Assembly: GCF_904066215.1 (NCBI RefSeq)
Contig: NZ_LR880474.1
Span: forward strand, 2,976,001-3,040,000
DNA length: 64,000 bases
Source of the DNA: Microbacterium sp. Nx66
Lineage (GTDB): Bacteria > Actinomycetota > Actinomycetes > Actinomycetales > Microbacteriaceae
Reading direction: 5' to 3'
A program made the position numbers and the translations under genes. Within the stretch, counting starts at the first letter, position 1. The number at the start of each line of letters is the position of its first letter. The notes below the pieces were generated by a model. It saw nothing but the letters and a program-made list of their open reading frames with translations. It had not been told where the DNA came from and searched no databases. Positions 10,219 through 18,151 of this stretch are shown in pieces.

Positions 10219-10641
10219 ATGGCACTGACCTTCGATCCCTTCAGCCAGCTCGACCGCTTCGCCGCGAGCGTCTTGGACTCCGTGCGCGCGCCCCGGTCGA
10301 TGCCGGTGGACCTGTACCGCGACGGGGACCGCTACATCCTGCACGCCGACCTCCCCGGCGCCGACCCGGGCTCCATCGACGTCGACCTCGACGGCGGTCA
10401 GCTCACGATCCGCGCCCAGCGCACGGCCGACACCCGTGAGGGCGTGCGCTGGCTCGCCCGCGAGCGCGGGGCCGGGTCGTTCCTGCGCCAGTTCTCGCTC
10501 GGCGACGGTGTGGACCTCGACAACATCAGCGCCTCGTATGAGAGCGGTGTCCTGTCGGTCGTCATCCCCGTCAGCGAGCGGGCGAAGCCGCGCAAGATCG
10601 TCGTCGAGTCCGGCGAACAGCGCCAGGCGATCGACGCCTGA
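10219..10641 (+). CDS. Hsp20/alpha-crystallin small heat-shock protein
   Basis: 140 residues with a complete alpha-crystallin domain (about 35-125): MPVDLYRDGDRYILHADLPGADPGSIDVDLDGGQLTI, then the signature SYESGVLSVVIPV (GVL motif). Such proteins bind unfolded proteins in the cytoplasm and form oligomers. A strong AAGGAG precedes the ATG. It shares a regulatory region with the divergent MerR-type gene, and a terminator separates it from the DUF2795 gene. Confidence 0.93.
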   Translation: MALTFDPFSQLDRFAASVLDSVRAPRSMPVDLYRDGDRYILHADLPGADPGSIDVDLDGGQLTIRAQRTADTREGVRWLARERGAGSFLRQFSLGDGVDLDNISASYESGVLSVVIPVSERAKPRKIVVESGEQRQAIDA

Positions 10642-10648
10642 TCATCCT

Positions 10649-10674
10649 GGGGGCGGTGCACTCGCGCCGCCCCC
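10649..10674 (+). terminator. Terminator after hsp20
   Basis: Arms GGGGGCGG (10649-10656) and CCGCCCCC (10667-10674) with a 10-base loop, followed by the pyrimidine-rich run GCTCTTCTCCTCTTCTC. Read-through into DUF2795 remains possible. Confidence 0.7.
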
Positions 10675-10710
10675 GCTCTTCTCCTCTTCTCACGGAAAGG
10701 ACGACGAATC

Positions 10711-10938
10711 ATGGCACTCTCCTCGACCCTCGACCGTTTCCTCGCCGACATGGAGTACCCGGCGACCCGCGACGATCTCCTGCGCGAAGCGACGCGGGAC
10801 GGGCTACCGGCGGAAGATCGCGCGGTGCTGCGCGACCTGCCCGAACAGAGCTACAGCGCCGCCTGGCTCATCCGCTACCGCCTCGCCCGCACCGCCCTCG
10901 CCGACGCGCTCACCCCCGCCTCGCGACTCGCCGCCTAG
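10711..10938 (+). CDS. DUF2795 domain protein
   Basis: 75 residues: FLADMEYPATRDDLLREATRDGLPAEDRAVLRDLPEQSY fits DUF2795, a small actinobacterial helical domain of unknown function that often appears with stress genes. GAAAGGA upstream acts as ribosome-binding site. Located 69 bases after hsp20 on the same strand, it may be part of the same stress response, though a terminator intervenes. Confidence 0.75.
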   Translation: MALSSTLDRFLADMEYPATRDDLLREATRDGLPAEDRAVLRDLPEQSYSAAWLIRYRLARTALADALTPASRLAA

Positions 10939-10974
10939 GGAATGCCGGAGCGGCCGCCGAGGTTACATCCGGAG

Positions 10975-12012
10975 ATGAACGACGTCGCCCTCTCCGTCCT
11001 CGACCTCGTGCCGGTCCGCTCCGGCCAGACCAGCGCCGAGGCCATCTCCGCCTCCCTCTCCCTCGCCGCGACCGCCGACCGGCTCGGCTACCGCCGGTAC
11101 TGGTTCGCCGAGCACCACAACATGCCCGCGGTCGCCTCGACCACGCCGCCGGTCCTCATCGCGGCCGCCGCCACGCGCACCTCCCGCATCCGTCTCGGCT
11201 CCGGCGGCGTCATGCTCCCGAACCACGCGCCCCTCATCGTGGCCGAGCAGTTCGCCGCCCTGGAGGCCATCGCGCCCGGACGTATCGACCTGGGCCTCGG
11301 CCGCGCCCCCGGCAGCGACCCCGTGATCACCCAGCTCCTCCGGGGATCCGGGACCACCAGCGACGTGGAGCAGTTCCCCCGCCACGTGCAGGACATCGCG
11401 GCGCTCTTCACCGCCGACGGCGCCACCGTGCGCTTCACCTCCGGCGGGGAGTACACCGTGCGGGCGACCCCCGCCGCGACAGGAGTGCCCGAGGTGTGGC
11501 TGCTGGGGTCGAGCGACTACTCCGCACAGCTCGCCGCCTCCCTCGGCCTGCCGTACGTGTTCGCGAACCACTTCTCCGGACAGGGCCTGGAACGCGCCCT
11601 CGACCTCTACCGCACGAACTACCGTCCGAGCGAGGAGCATCCGGAGCCGCGGACCTTCCTCACCGTGAACGCCGTCGCGGCACCGACCGCGGAGGAGGCG
11701 GAGGCCCGCGCCCTCCCGCAGCTGCGGATGATGGCGCGACTCCGGCTCAACCAGCCGCTCGTCGCGCTGGAGACCGTCGAACAGGCCCTCGCCGCAGAGC
11801 ACGACGCCGCAACGGACCAGGTGGTCGAGGCCGCGCGGTCACGGTGGTTCGTCGGCACCGGGGAGTCCGTCGCCGCGGAGGTCCGCTCCTTCGCGACGAC
11901 CTACGGGGTGGACGAGGTCATGCTCTCCCCCGTCGCCGGAGCCTACGACGCGGAGCCGAAGGACTCGGCTGCGGGGCGCGCCCAGACGCTGGAGCTCGTC
12001 GCGGGGGCGTGA
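10975..12012 (+). CDS. LLM-class flavin-dependent oxidoreductase (luciferase-like)
   Basis: 345 residues from the ATG chosen because family members begin close to the strand NDVALSVLDLVPV; an upstream in-frame ATG at 10942 cannot be excluded. A single TIM-barrel bacterial luciferase-like domain with YWFAEHHNMPAVAS, GSGGVMLPNHAPLIVAEQF and GRIDLGLGRAPGSD, all typical of the MsnO8/YhbW-type LLM subgroup. It would use FMNH2 supplied by another enzyme or bind F420. Substrate unknown. Probably monocistronic; a repeat array follows. Confidence 0.88.
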   Translation: MNDVALSVLDLVPVRSGQTSAEAISASLSLAATADRLGYRRYWFAEHHNMPAVASTTPPVLIAAAATRTSRIRLGSGGVMLPNHAPLIVAEQFAALEAIAPGRIDLGLGRAPGSDPVITQLLRGSGTTSDVEQFPRHVQDIAALFTADGATVRFTSGGEYTVRATPAATGVPEVWLLGSSDYSAQLAASLGLPYVFANHFSGQGLERALDLYRTNYRPSEEHPEPRTFLTVNAVAAPTAEEAEARALPQLRMMARLRLNQPLVALETVEQALAAEHDAATDQVVEAARSRWFVGTGESVAAEVRSFATTYGVDEVMLSPVAGAYDAEPKDSAAGRAQTLELVAGA

Positions 12013-12030
12013 GTCGCGTCTCGCGTCGCG

Positions 12031-12070
12031 GGCGCGTGAGTCACGTCGCGGGCGCGTGAGTCACGTCGCG
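12031..12070. repeat. Two exact 20-base tandem repeats plus a diverged copy
   Basis: The unit GGCGCGTGAGTCACGTCGCG occurs twice in direct succession (12031-12050, 12051-12070). A shorter, diverged copy precedes it from about 12006. The unit contains the palindrome GTGAGTCAC. It directly follows the stop of the LLM gene. Confidence 0.85.
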
Positions 12071-12303
12071 GGATCGATAACGGTCCCCCGCGCGGTCCGG
12101 CCGGCACTCTTTTGATCCCGGGTCCGGCCCCTTCCGAGGTGTGGGATCGATAACGGCCCCCGCCTGTCCTGCGCGGCGCCTTTCTGATCCCGCACCCTTG
12201 ACACCCGCCGCCCCCTCGCTCACGCCATGTGCGCCGCGCGCCTCAGCACGCGGGACCAGAAACGTGCCTCGGACCGCGATCGGAGGGGCATCTCTGATCC
12301 CGC
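12068..12303. repeat. GGGATC-type intergenic repeat, locus 1 (three copies)
   Basis: Three units of roughly 53 bases, at about 12068-12121, 12141-12192 and 12250-12303. Each opens with GCGGGATCGATAACG or a variant and closes with TTTTGATCCCG or CTGATCCCGC. The shared ends are inverted repeats of GGGATC. Together with the flanks they fill the roughly 400-base gap before the DUF559 gene; nothing gene-like is visible in the rest. Confidence 0.8.
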
Positions 12304-12415
12304 TCGACGGGGACGTCTCCGCCACACGTCCACGTAGGTCCGGGTTTTCCACAGGAGTCGGACGGAGTGAGAACAGATCGTTGGAGGGCGGGCACGCCAC
12401 GGACAGCATGGACGC

Positions 12416-13351
12416 ATGCGACACCGGATCCCTCTTCCACCTGACCTCGGCCCTCACTTCGCCGTGCGCGACGCCGCCGCCAACGGGGTCGGGCGGAAGA
12501 GGTACTCCAGCAGAGACCTCTCGCGGCCGTTCGCCGGCGTGCGGTCGACGGTGGAGCCCGCCACGTTCGACGATCGAGTCGCCTCCTACCTGCCGCGCCT
12601 CCGCCAGGGCCAGGCCTTCGCCGGCCGTACGGCCCTGCGACTGTGGGGCCTTCCCACACCCGTCCGCTGGTCGCCCGGCGAGCCCCTCGATGTCGCTGTG
12701 CCCACCGGGACATCACCGCCCCGGACGGCCGGTGTCCGGGGGCGTCGTATCGCGCCCGGACGGGCAGATGCGTGGCACATCCACGGAGTGCCGACGGTCG
12801 ACCCGGTCAGCACACTGTTCCTGTGTGCACGGGAGTTCGCGTCGACGCCGATGGTCGTCGCGCTCGATGCCCTGCTCACGGCGTCCGATGTCTATCCGGG
12901 GCTGAGGACGGGCCGGCCTGTGGCAACCGCGGACAGCATCGAACGGCACTTGGTGCGCTGGGAACGCTTCCCCGGGTGCGGCCGCATCCGAGAGGCGCTG
13001 CCGCTCGCGCGCCCGGGTGTCGAGTCCCCGAAGGAGACGGAGACCCGCCTGCTGCTCGTGAGCCTCGGACTGCCGGAGCCCGCCGTCCAGCACGTCGTCT
13101 CCACGGGCGGACGCTTCCTCGCCAGGGTCGACCTCGCCTATCCGGAATACCGCATCGCCATCGAATACGAAGGCGACGGCCACCGGACGGACCGCGATCA
13201 GTGGCGGGCCGATATCCGGCGCCAACGCGACCTCGAAGACCACGGGTGGCTCGTGATCCGGATGACCGAGCTCGATCTGCGCGATGGCGGAACGGTTCTC
13301 GCCGCGCGCGTCCGTCGTGCGCTCGACGTTCGACGCCACCTCTGGGGTTGA
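12416..13351 (+). CDS. DUF559-type protein with a nuclease-like C-terminus
   Basis: 311 residues. The first half carries an AbiEi-like arrangement (AGRTALRLWGLPTPVRW, VDPVSTLFLCA), common in actinobacterial hypothetical proteins. The C-terminal part has a Vsr/PD-(D/E)XK-like pattern: ARVDLAYPEYRIAIEYEGDGHR, then RRQRDLEDHGWLVIRMTELDL, with Asp and Glu placed like catalytic residues. Such proteins are usually orphans of unknown role; anti-phage or DNA-repair functions are only guesses. No clear ribosome-binding site; the start is uncertain. It is enclosed by repeat arrays. Confidence 0.75.
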   Translation: MRHRIPLPPDLGPHFAVRDAAANGVGRKRYSSRDLSRPFAGVRSTVEPATFDDRVASYLPRLRQGQAFAGRTALRLWGLPTPVRWSPGEPLDVAVPTGTSPPRTAGVRGRRIAPGRADAWHIHGVPTVDPVSTLFLCAREFASTPMVVALDALLTASDVYPGLRTGRPVATADSIERHLVRWERFPGCGRIREALPLARPGVESPKETETRLLLVSLGLPEPAVQHVVSTGGRFLARVDLAYPEYRIAIEYEGDGHRTDRDQWRADIRRQRDLEDHGWLVIRMTELDLRDGGTVLAARVRRALDVRRHLWG

Positions 13352-13452
13352 GGTCCGTGTCACGGGCCGAACGGGAAGGCTTCTCCCCGGGAAGGGGCTG
13401 GCCCCGGGCCGCACTGAGGCGTAGCCTCGGCCGCAGAGAGAGGGGTTCGACG

Positions 13453-13659
13453 ATGAGCACCAAGACACTCGCACTGTGGGTCGCCTACGGGACGAACGGT
13501 GTGGTGGGGAGCATCCGCCACGATGAGGACGGCTATGTGGTGACCATGGCGGGAGCGGACGCGGCGGCCGGAACCTATCCCAGCCTCGCCTCTGCGAAGG
13601 GCGCGCTGCATTCCCGCATGCTGCCCGGCAGCGCCTGGCCGCGGTTCCAGGAGCACTGA
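13453..13659 (+). CDS. Small conserved hypothetical protein
   Basis: 68 residues, MSTKTLALWVAYGTNGVVGSIRHDEDGYVVTM..., with a good AGAGAGGGG ribosome-binding site. The layout (short beta strands GVVGSIRHDEDGYVVTM, then SLASAKGALHSRM) resembles a small actinobacterial family sometimes labelled methyltransferase without basis. No catalytic motif is visible. Function unknown. Confidence 0.7.
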   Translation: MSTKTLALWVAYGTNGVVGSIRHDEDGYVVTMAGADAAAGTYPSLASAKGALHSRMLPGSAWPRFQEH

Positions 13660-13675
13660 GCACCCCACCACGCGT

Positions 13676-14087
13676 GCGGGATCGAAAAGGCGCCTCCCGC
13701 GACGGGGAGAGGCGCGAATCTGACCCCGCAGTGATCGCTACCGCGGGAGCGAGGCGGTATCTCCGCGTGGGTGTGTCCGGACGCTGCCCCGCAAGGCCTC
13801 GAGTGCCGGGATCAGACGCGCTCGTCCCGCACAGCCTCAGGCGCCGGGATCAAAAGGGTTCCTCGCCGCGCCCGGAGACGCGCATTCTCGAACCCACGTG
13901 GATGATGCGGCGCGATGCGGGATGGAGAACGTGCGCGAGTCGGGCCGGGGACGTGCGTTTTCGATCCCGCACCCGGCATCCCTGCGGGACTCCAGGACTC
14001 CGGGACTGCGGGCCGGCGGGCCGGCGGGACTGCGGGACGGAATCCGCGCGTTGCCCGCGTCGGGGAGGCGCGAGATGGATCCCGCAT
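13676..14087. repeat. GGGATC-type intergenic repeat, locus 2 (about four copies)
   Basis: The 470-base gap before pheA holds about four units: 13676-13729 (GCGGGATCGAAAAGG...GACCCCGC), around 13841-13895, 13917-13971 (ending TTTTCGATCCCGC) and around 14030-14087. Between 13985 and 14040 there are short GGACTCC and GGCCGGCGG direct repeats. No gene is seen. Confidence 0.75.
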
Positions 14088-14132
14088 GCGCACGGCACAC
14101 GGGGGCGCGCGACGCACGGGCCGCGGCGAGAC

Positions 14133-15074
14133 TCAGGCCTCGGGTTCGCCGGAGAGGATGCCGCGGAGCCAGTCGCGGGCCTCGATGAAGACCTCGTCCG
14201 AGTAGCGGTCGGGGTACTGCACGATCTGCCGATCGGCACGGGGATAGGACCCGAGGAACACCACGCGGGGGCTGAAGCGGCGGATCCCGAGCAGGGCGTC
14301 GGCCATCCGCTCGTGCTCGATGTGGCCGTCCGCGTCGATCACGAACCGGTACCGGCCGAGCTCGTCGCCGATGGGCCGGGACTCGATGAGCGAGAGGTTG
14401 ATGCCGCGCGTCGAGAACTGCTCCAGCATCTCGAGGAGCGAACCAGGGTGGTCGTGCGGGAGCTCCACGATCAACGAGGTCTTGTCGGCACCGGTCGGCG
14501 CGGGCGAACGCGTGGTCCGCGTGACGAGGACGAACCGGGTCACGGCCGCCGCGTTGTCGCCGATGCCCTCGGCGAGGACGTCCACGTCATAGTGCTGCAC
14601 GATGCCCGGGGCGGCGATCGCGGCCTGCGCGGGCGAGCTGCCGTCGAGGACACCGATGGCCGAGGCGACGTTGCTCGCCGCCGGCACGTGCGAGTGGGTC
14701 GGGAGGTGTTCGCCGAGCCAGCCGTGGCACTGCGCGTAGGCGACAGGGTGCGCGGCGATGACCTCGACCTGGTCGAGAGTGGTGCCGCGCGGTGCGACGA
14801 GGACGAAGTTCACCCGCACGAGGTACTCGCCGATGATCCGGAGCCCCGGCAGAGTCGCCAGCGCATCCTGCGTGGTGGACACACCGCCCTCGATGGAGTT
14901 CTCGATCGCGATCATGGCCGCGTCGCTGCGTCCTTCGAGCACATCCGCGAGCGCCTCACCCACGTTGTGCACCGGCCGCCAGTCCTGCCCCCTGGCCTCG
15001 GCCACCTGGTCGAGCGCCGCCTCCGTGAAGGTTCCGGCTGGTCCGAGATAGCTGTAGGTGCGGCGTGCAGTCAC
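14133..15074 (-). CDS. pheA: Prephenate dehydratase
   Basis: 313 residues from a GTG start (ARRTYSYLGPAGTFTEAAL follows closely, as in the family). The catalytic domain (1-190) converts prephenate to phenylpyruvate in phenylalanine synthesis and shows ENSIEGGVSTTQDAL and the threonine-containing TRFVLVTR. The C-terminal ACT domain (about 200-280), with NLSLIESRPIGDELGRYRFVIDADGH, contains the ESRP motif used for phenylalanine feedback. Monofunctional, with no chorismate mutase domain. Divergent from pgm. Confidence 0.95.
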   Translation of the reverse strand: MTARRTYSYLGPAGTFTEAALDQVAEARGQDWRPVHNVGEALADVLEGRSDAAMIAIENSIEGGVSTTQDALATLPGLRIIGEYLVRVNFVLVAPRGTTLDQVEVIAAHPVAYAQCHGWLGEHLPTHSHVPAASNVASAIGVLDGSSPAQAAIAAPGIVQHYDVDVLAEGIGDNAAAVTRFVLVTRTTRSPAPTGADKTSLIVELPHDHPGSLLEMLEQFSTRGINLSLIESRPIGDELGRYRFVIDADGHIEHERMADALLGIRRFSPRVVFLGSYPRADRQIVQYPDRYSDEVFIEARDWLRGILSGEPEA

Positions 15075-15161
15075 GGCGTTCAGCCTATCCCTCGGTGACT
15101 CATCGCGATCCCGCATGTCAAGCCGGATGCGAGCATCCGCCGCACGGGGCAGACTGAGTGC

Positions 15162-16805
15162 ATGAGCAGCCGTGCCGGCCTCCCCGCGGAGGAAAGTGAC
15201 CTGATCGACGTCGACGAGCTGATCGCCGCCTACTACGACCGCGTGCCGAACCCGGACGTCCCGAGCGAACGGGTCGTGTTCGGCACCAGCGGCCACCGCG
15301 GCTCGTCGCTCACCAAGAGCTTCAACGAGAACCACATCCTCGCCACGACCCAGGCGATCGTCGACTACCGTGCGGCGCAGGGCATCACCGGCCCCCTCTT
15401 CCTGGGGCGCGACACCCACGCCCTCTCCCTCCCCGCAGAGCGGAGCGCCATCGAGGTCCTGCTCGCGAACGGAGTGGACGTGCGCGTCGACGCCCGGGAC
15501 TCCTGGGTGCCGACCCCGGCGCTGAGTCATGCGATCCTCACGTACAACCGCGACCGCGCCGCCGACGACCCGGGGCGCGCGGACGGCATCGTCGTGACCC
15601 CCTCGCACAACCCGCCCCGCGACGGCGGCTTCAAGTACAACCCGCCCCACGGCGGTCCCGCCGACACGGATGCGACCGGCTGGATCGCCGACCGCGCCAA
15701 CCAGCTCATCGCGGGCGGCCTGGCCGAGGTGCGCCGCGAGCGCTTCGCCGACGTGGACTGGGACGCCATCACCGGATACGACTTCCGCGACGCCTACGTG
15801 CGCGACCTCCCGTCGATCATCGACATCGAGGCGATCCGCCGCGCCGGCGTACGTATCGGCGCGGACCCGCTGGGCGGCGCCTCGGTGGAGTACTGGTCGC
15901 TGATCGCCGAGATGCACGACATCGACCTCACGGTCGTCAATCCCGAGGTCGACCCCACGTGGCGCTTCATGACCCTCGACTGGGACGAGAAGATCCGGAT
16001 GGACCCGTCGTCTCCGTCGGCCATGGCGTCGCTCGTCGCGAAGAAGGGCGACTACGACATCCTCACCGGGAACGACGCCGACGCGGACCGGCACGGCATC
16101 GTCACCCCCGACGCCGGGCTCATGAACCCGAACCACTTCCTCGCCGTCGCCATCGACTACCTCTTCTCGCACCGGGAGCACTGGCCGCGCGAGGCGGCGG
16201 TCGGCAAGACGCTGGTGTCGTCGATGATCATCGACCGCGTGGCCGAGTCGCTCGGGAGGCGTCTGCTGGAGGTCCCGGTCGGCTTCAAGTGGTTCGTGCC
16301 CGGGCTGCTCGACGGTTCCGTGGCGTTCGGCGGCGAGGAGTCGGCGGGGGCCTCGTTCCTGCGGCACGACGGCTCCGTATGGTCGACCGACAAGGACGGC
16401 ATCCTCCTCTGCCTGCTCGCGGCCGAGATCCTCGCGGTGACCGGCAAGACCCCGTCGCAGCGCTACGCGGAGCTCGAGGACGCCTTCGGTTCGTCCGCCT
16501 ACCAGCGCGTCGACGCCCCGGCCACCCCTGAGCAGAAGGCGACGCTGGGCAAGCTGACTCCGGAATCGGTGACGGCGACCACCCTCGCCGGCGAGGACAT
16601 CATCGCGAAGCTCTCACACGCTCCCGGCAACGGTGCGGCGATCGGCGGCCTGAAGGTGCAGACTCCGCACGCCTGGTTCGCCGCGCGGCCGTCCGGCACC
16701 GAGGACGTCTACAAGCTCTACGCCGAGAGCCTGCGCGGCCCGGAGCACCTCGCCGAGGTGCAGGCCGAAGCCCGCGCCGTGGTGTCCGCCGCCCTCGGCG
16801 ACTGA
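15162..16805 (+). CDS. pgm: Phosphoglucomutase, alpha-D-glucose-phosphate specific
   Basis: 547 residues, full length. Interconverts glucose 1-phosphate and glucose 6-phosphate. The phosphoserine loop is TPSHNPP (146-152, Ser148), the metal loop GNDADADRHG, the sugar loop GGEESAGASFLR and the phosphate-binding loop RPSGTEDVYKLYAE near the end. Start codon ATG (MSSRAGLPAEE). The product links galactose catabolism (galTKE in this window yields glucose 1-phosphate) to glycolysis. Confidence 0.96.
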   Translation: MSSRAGLPAEESDLIDVDELIAAYYDRVPNPDVPSERVVFGTSGHRGSSLTKSFNENHILATTQAIVDYRAAQGITGPLFLGRDTHALSLPAERSAIEVLLANGVDVRVDARDSWVPTPALSHAILTYNRDRAADDPGRADGIVVTPSHNPPRDGGFKYNPPHGGPADTDATGWIADRANQLIAGGLAEVRRERFADVDWDAITGYDFRDAYVRDLPSIIDIEAIRRAGVRIGADPLGGASVEYWSLIAEMHDIDLTVVNPEVDPTWRFMTLDWDEKIRMDPSSPSAMASLVAKKGDYDILTGNDADADRHGIVTPDAGLMNPNHFLAVAIDYLFSHREHWPREAAVGKTLVSSMIIDRVAESLGRRLLEVPVGFKWFVPGLLDGSVAFGGEESAGASFLRHDGSVWSTDKDGILLCLLAAEILAVTGKTPSQRYAELEDAFGSSAYQRVDAPATPEQKATLGKLTPESVTATTLAGEDIIAKLSHAPGNGAAIGGLKVQTPHAWFAARPSGTEDVYKLYAESLRGPEHLAEVQAEARAVVSAALGD

Positions 16806-16842
16806 CTCCGCCCCCGCGGGATCCGCAGGTGCCGCGGGTGCC

Positions 16843-17317
16843 GCGGGATCGAAACCGCTCCCCTCGGCCACCGCCGAGGGGAGTTTTCGATCCCGCACCC
16901 CGGTGGACACCTCGTGCGGGATCGAGAGTGCGCCTGGCACGCGCCGGAGAGGGACGTAATCGATCCCGCGACCCGGGTCGAGCGAATCCGCCGAGTGCGC
17001 GCGTACGTCCCAAGGCCGTGGCGACGAGTCCTTCCGTTGTCGCAGGTCGGCCGCCCGTCTTCCGCCCACCGCTCCCGGTCGCGGGGTCGAAAACGTCCCT
17101 GCGAGAGATCGCGGAGGAGCGGTTTCGATCCCGTCCCGCCGGCCACCCCTGTCGCGGGATCGAAAACGTCCCTGGGGGAGACCGCGGAGGAGCGGTTTCG
17201 ATCCCGTCCCGCCGGGCCACCCCGGTCGCGGGATCGAAAACGTCTCTGGGGGCCTTCGCGGAGGGGCGGTTTCGATCCCGGACGGGACGGGACGGGGCGG
17301 GACGGGACGGGACGGGG
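16843..17317. repeat. GGGATC-type intergenic repeat, locus 3 (five copies, three in tandem)
   Basis: Units at 16843-16896, about 16915-16970, and a tandem array starting at 17081, 17154 and 17228 with periods of 73 and 74 bases. The tandem units read GCGGGATCGAAAACGTC...GCGGTTTCGATCCCG and are over 80% alike. The array ends in a GACGG-type simple repeat (17281-17315) just before the stop of the ABC ATPase gene. No gene is visible in the gap. Confidence 0.85.
16858..16887 (+). terminator. Terminator after pgm, inside a GGGATC repeat
   Basis: Perfect 11-base arms CTCCCCTCGGC (16858-16868) and GCCGAGGGGAG (16873-16883), loop CACC, followed by TTTT. It forms the core of a repeat unit spanning 16843-16896, flanked by GCGGGATCGAAA and TTTTCGATCCCGC. 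Confidence 0.85.
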
Positions 17318-18151
17318 TCAGTCGGCGTCGGTGGAGGAGCCGAGGAGCTCGCGGACGCGGCTGGAGACGCGGTGGAACTCCTCCGTCTCCAGAACGTCGG
17401 CGTAGCCGCGGCGGGCCGGGAGGTCGACGCGGTGCTCCTCCAGGATCCGTCCGGGGCGCGGACCCATCACGATGACGCGGCTGGCGAGGTAGACGGCCTC
17501 CGCGACCGAGTGGGTCACGAGCAGCACGGTCGTGCCGGTGGCGCTCCAGATCCGGTTGAGCTCGACGTTCATGCGCTCGCGCGTGAGGGCGTCGAGGGCA
17601 CCGAACGGCTCGTCCATGAGCAGCACCCGCGGCTCGTGCAGCAGCGCCCGACACAGCGACACCCGCTGCTGCATGCCGCCGGAGAGCTCGTGCGGCAGCG
17701 ACTTCTCGAAGCCGGTGAGGCCGGTCATCTCGATGAGCTCGTCGGCACGGGCCTGGGCCTTGCGCATGTCCATCCCGCGCATCTCGGCCTGCAGGAGGAT
17801 GTTGCCGCGAACGCTGCGCCATTCCAGGAGCGCCGCCCGCTGGAACACGTAGCCGATGTCCTGCCGCGGACCCCGGACCTCGTCGCCGCGCAGGCGGATG
17901 CTGCCCCGGCTCGGCGCGGTGAGTCCGGCGACGGCCTTCAGGAGGGTCGACTTGCCGCAGCCGGAGGGCCCGGCGATGGAGAGGAACTCCCCCTCCTCGA
18001 CGCGCAGGTCGACGCCCTCGAGAGCCGTGACCTGGCGCCGCTTGGAGGCGAAGGTGATCGCGAGATCCGAGACCTCGAGCGCCGGAGCGGTGCTCGTGGT
18101 CGCGGGTCCGCGCTCCTGCTGAACGTGAGTGTCCATGACGATCGGTCTCAC
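17318..18151 (-). CDS. ABC transporter ATP-binding protein, NitT/TauT type
   Basis: 277 residues: Walker A GPSGCGKST (61-69), Q-loop, signature LSGGMQQR, Walker B VLLMDEPFGALD and the switch histidine THSVAEAV. Subfamily of nitrate, sulfonate and thiamine-precursor importers (SsuB/TauB/ThiZ-like). A GTG start whose bases overlap the stop of the substrate-binding gene (GTGA) was chosen; an internal ATG five codons on is possible. Last gene of the permease-SBP-ATPase operon. Confidence 0.93.
   Translation of the reverse strand: MRPIVMDTHVQQERGPATTSTAPALEVSDLAITFASKRRQVTALEGVDLRVEEGEFLSIAGPSGCGKSTLLKAVAGLTAPSRGSIRLRGDEVRGPRQDIGYVFQRAALLEWRSVRGNILLQAEMRGMDMRKAQARADELIEMTGLTGFEKSLPHELSGGMQQRVSLCRALLHEPRVLLMDEPFGALDALTRERMNVELNRIWSATGTTVLLVTHSVAEAVYLASRVIVMGPRPGRILEEHRVDLPARRGYADVLETEEFHRVSSRVRELLGSSTDAD

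Noticed and set aside
12416..13351. AbiEi antitoxin of a type IV toxin-antitoxin system
   Set aside because: The N-terminal half is AbiEi-like, but no AbiEii nucleotidyltransferase gene is adjacent and the C-terminus is a DUF559-type domain, so a toxin-antitoxin pair is not supported.
15124..15139. CGGATGCGAGCATCCG palindrome between pheA and pgm as an operator
   Set aside because: A perfect but short palindrome in a divergent gap; no regulator is nearby and no second copy is seen, so the evidence is too thin to annotate.
17281..17317. GACGG run as a regulatory or G-quadruplex element
   Set aside because: Short GC-rich simple repeats (also near 23550 and 47400) are common slippage products, and the G runs are mostly of three with single-base changes. 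Nothing else supports function.
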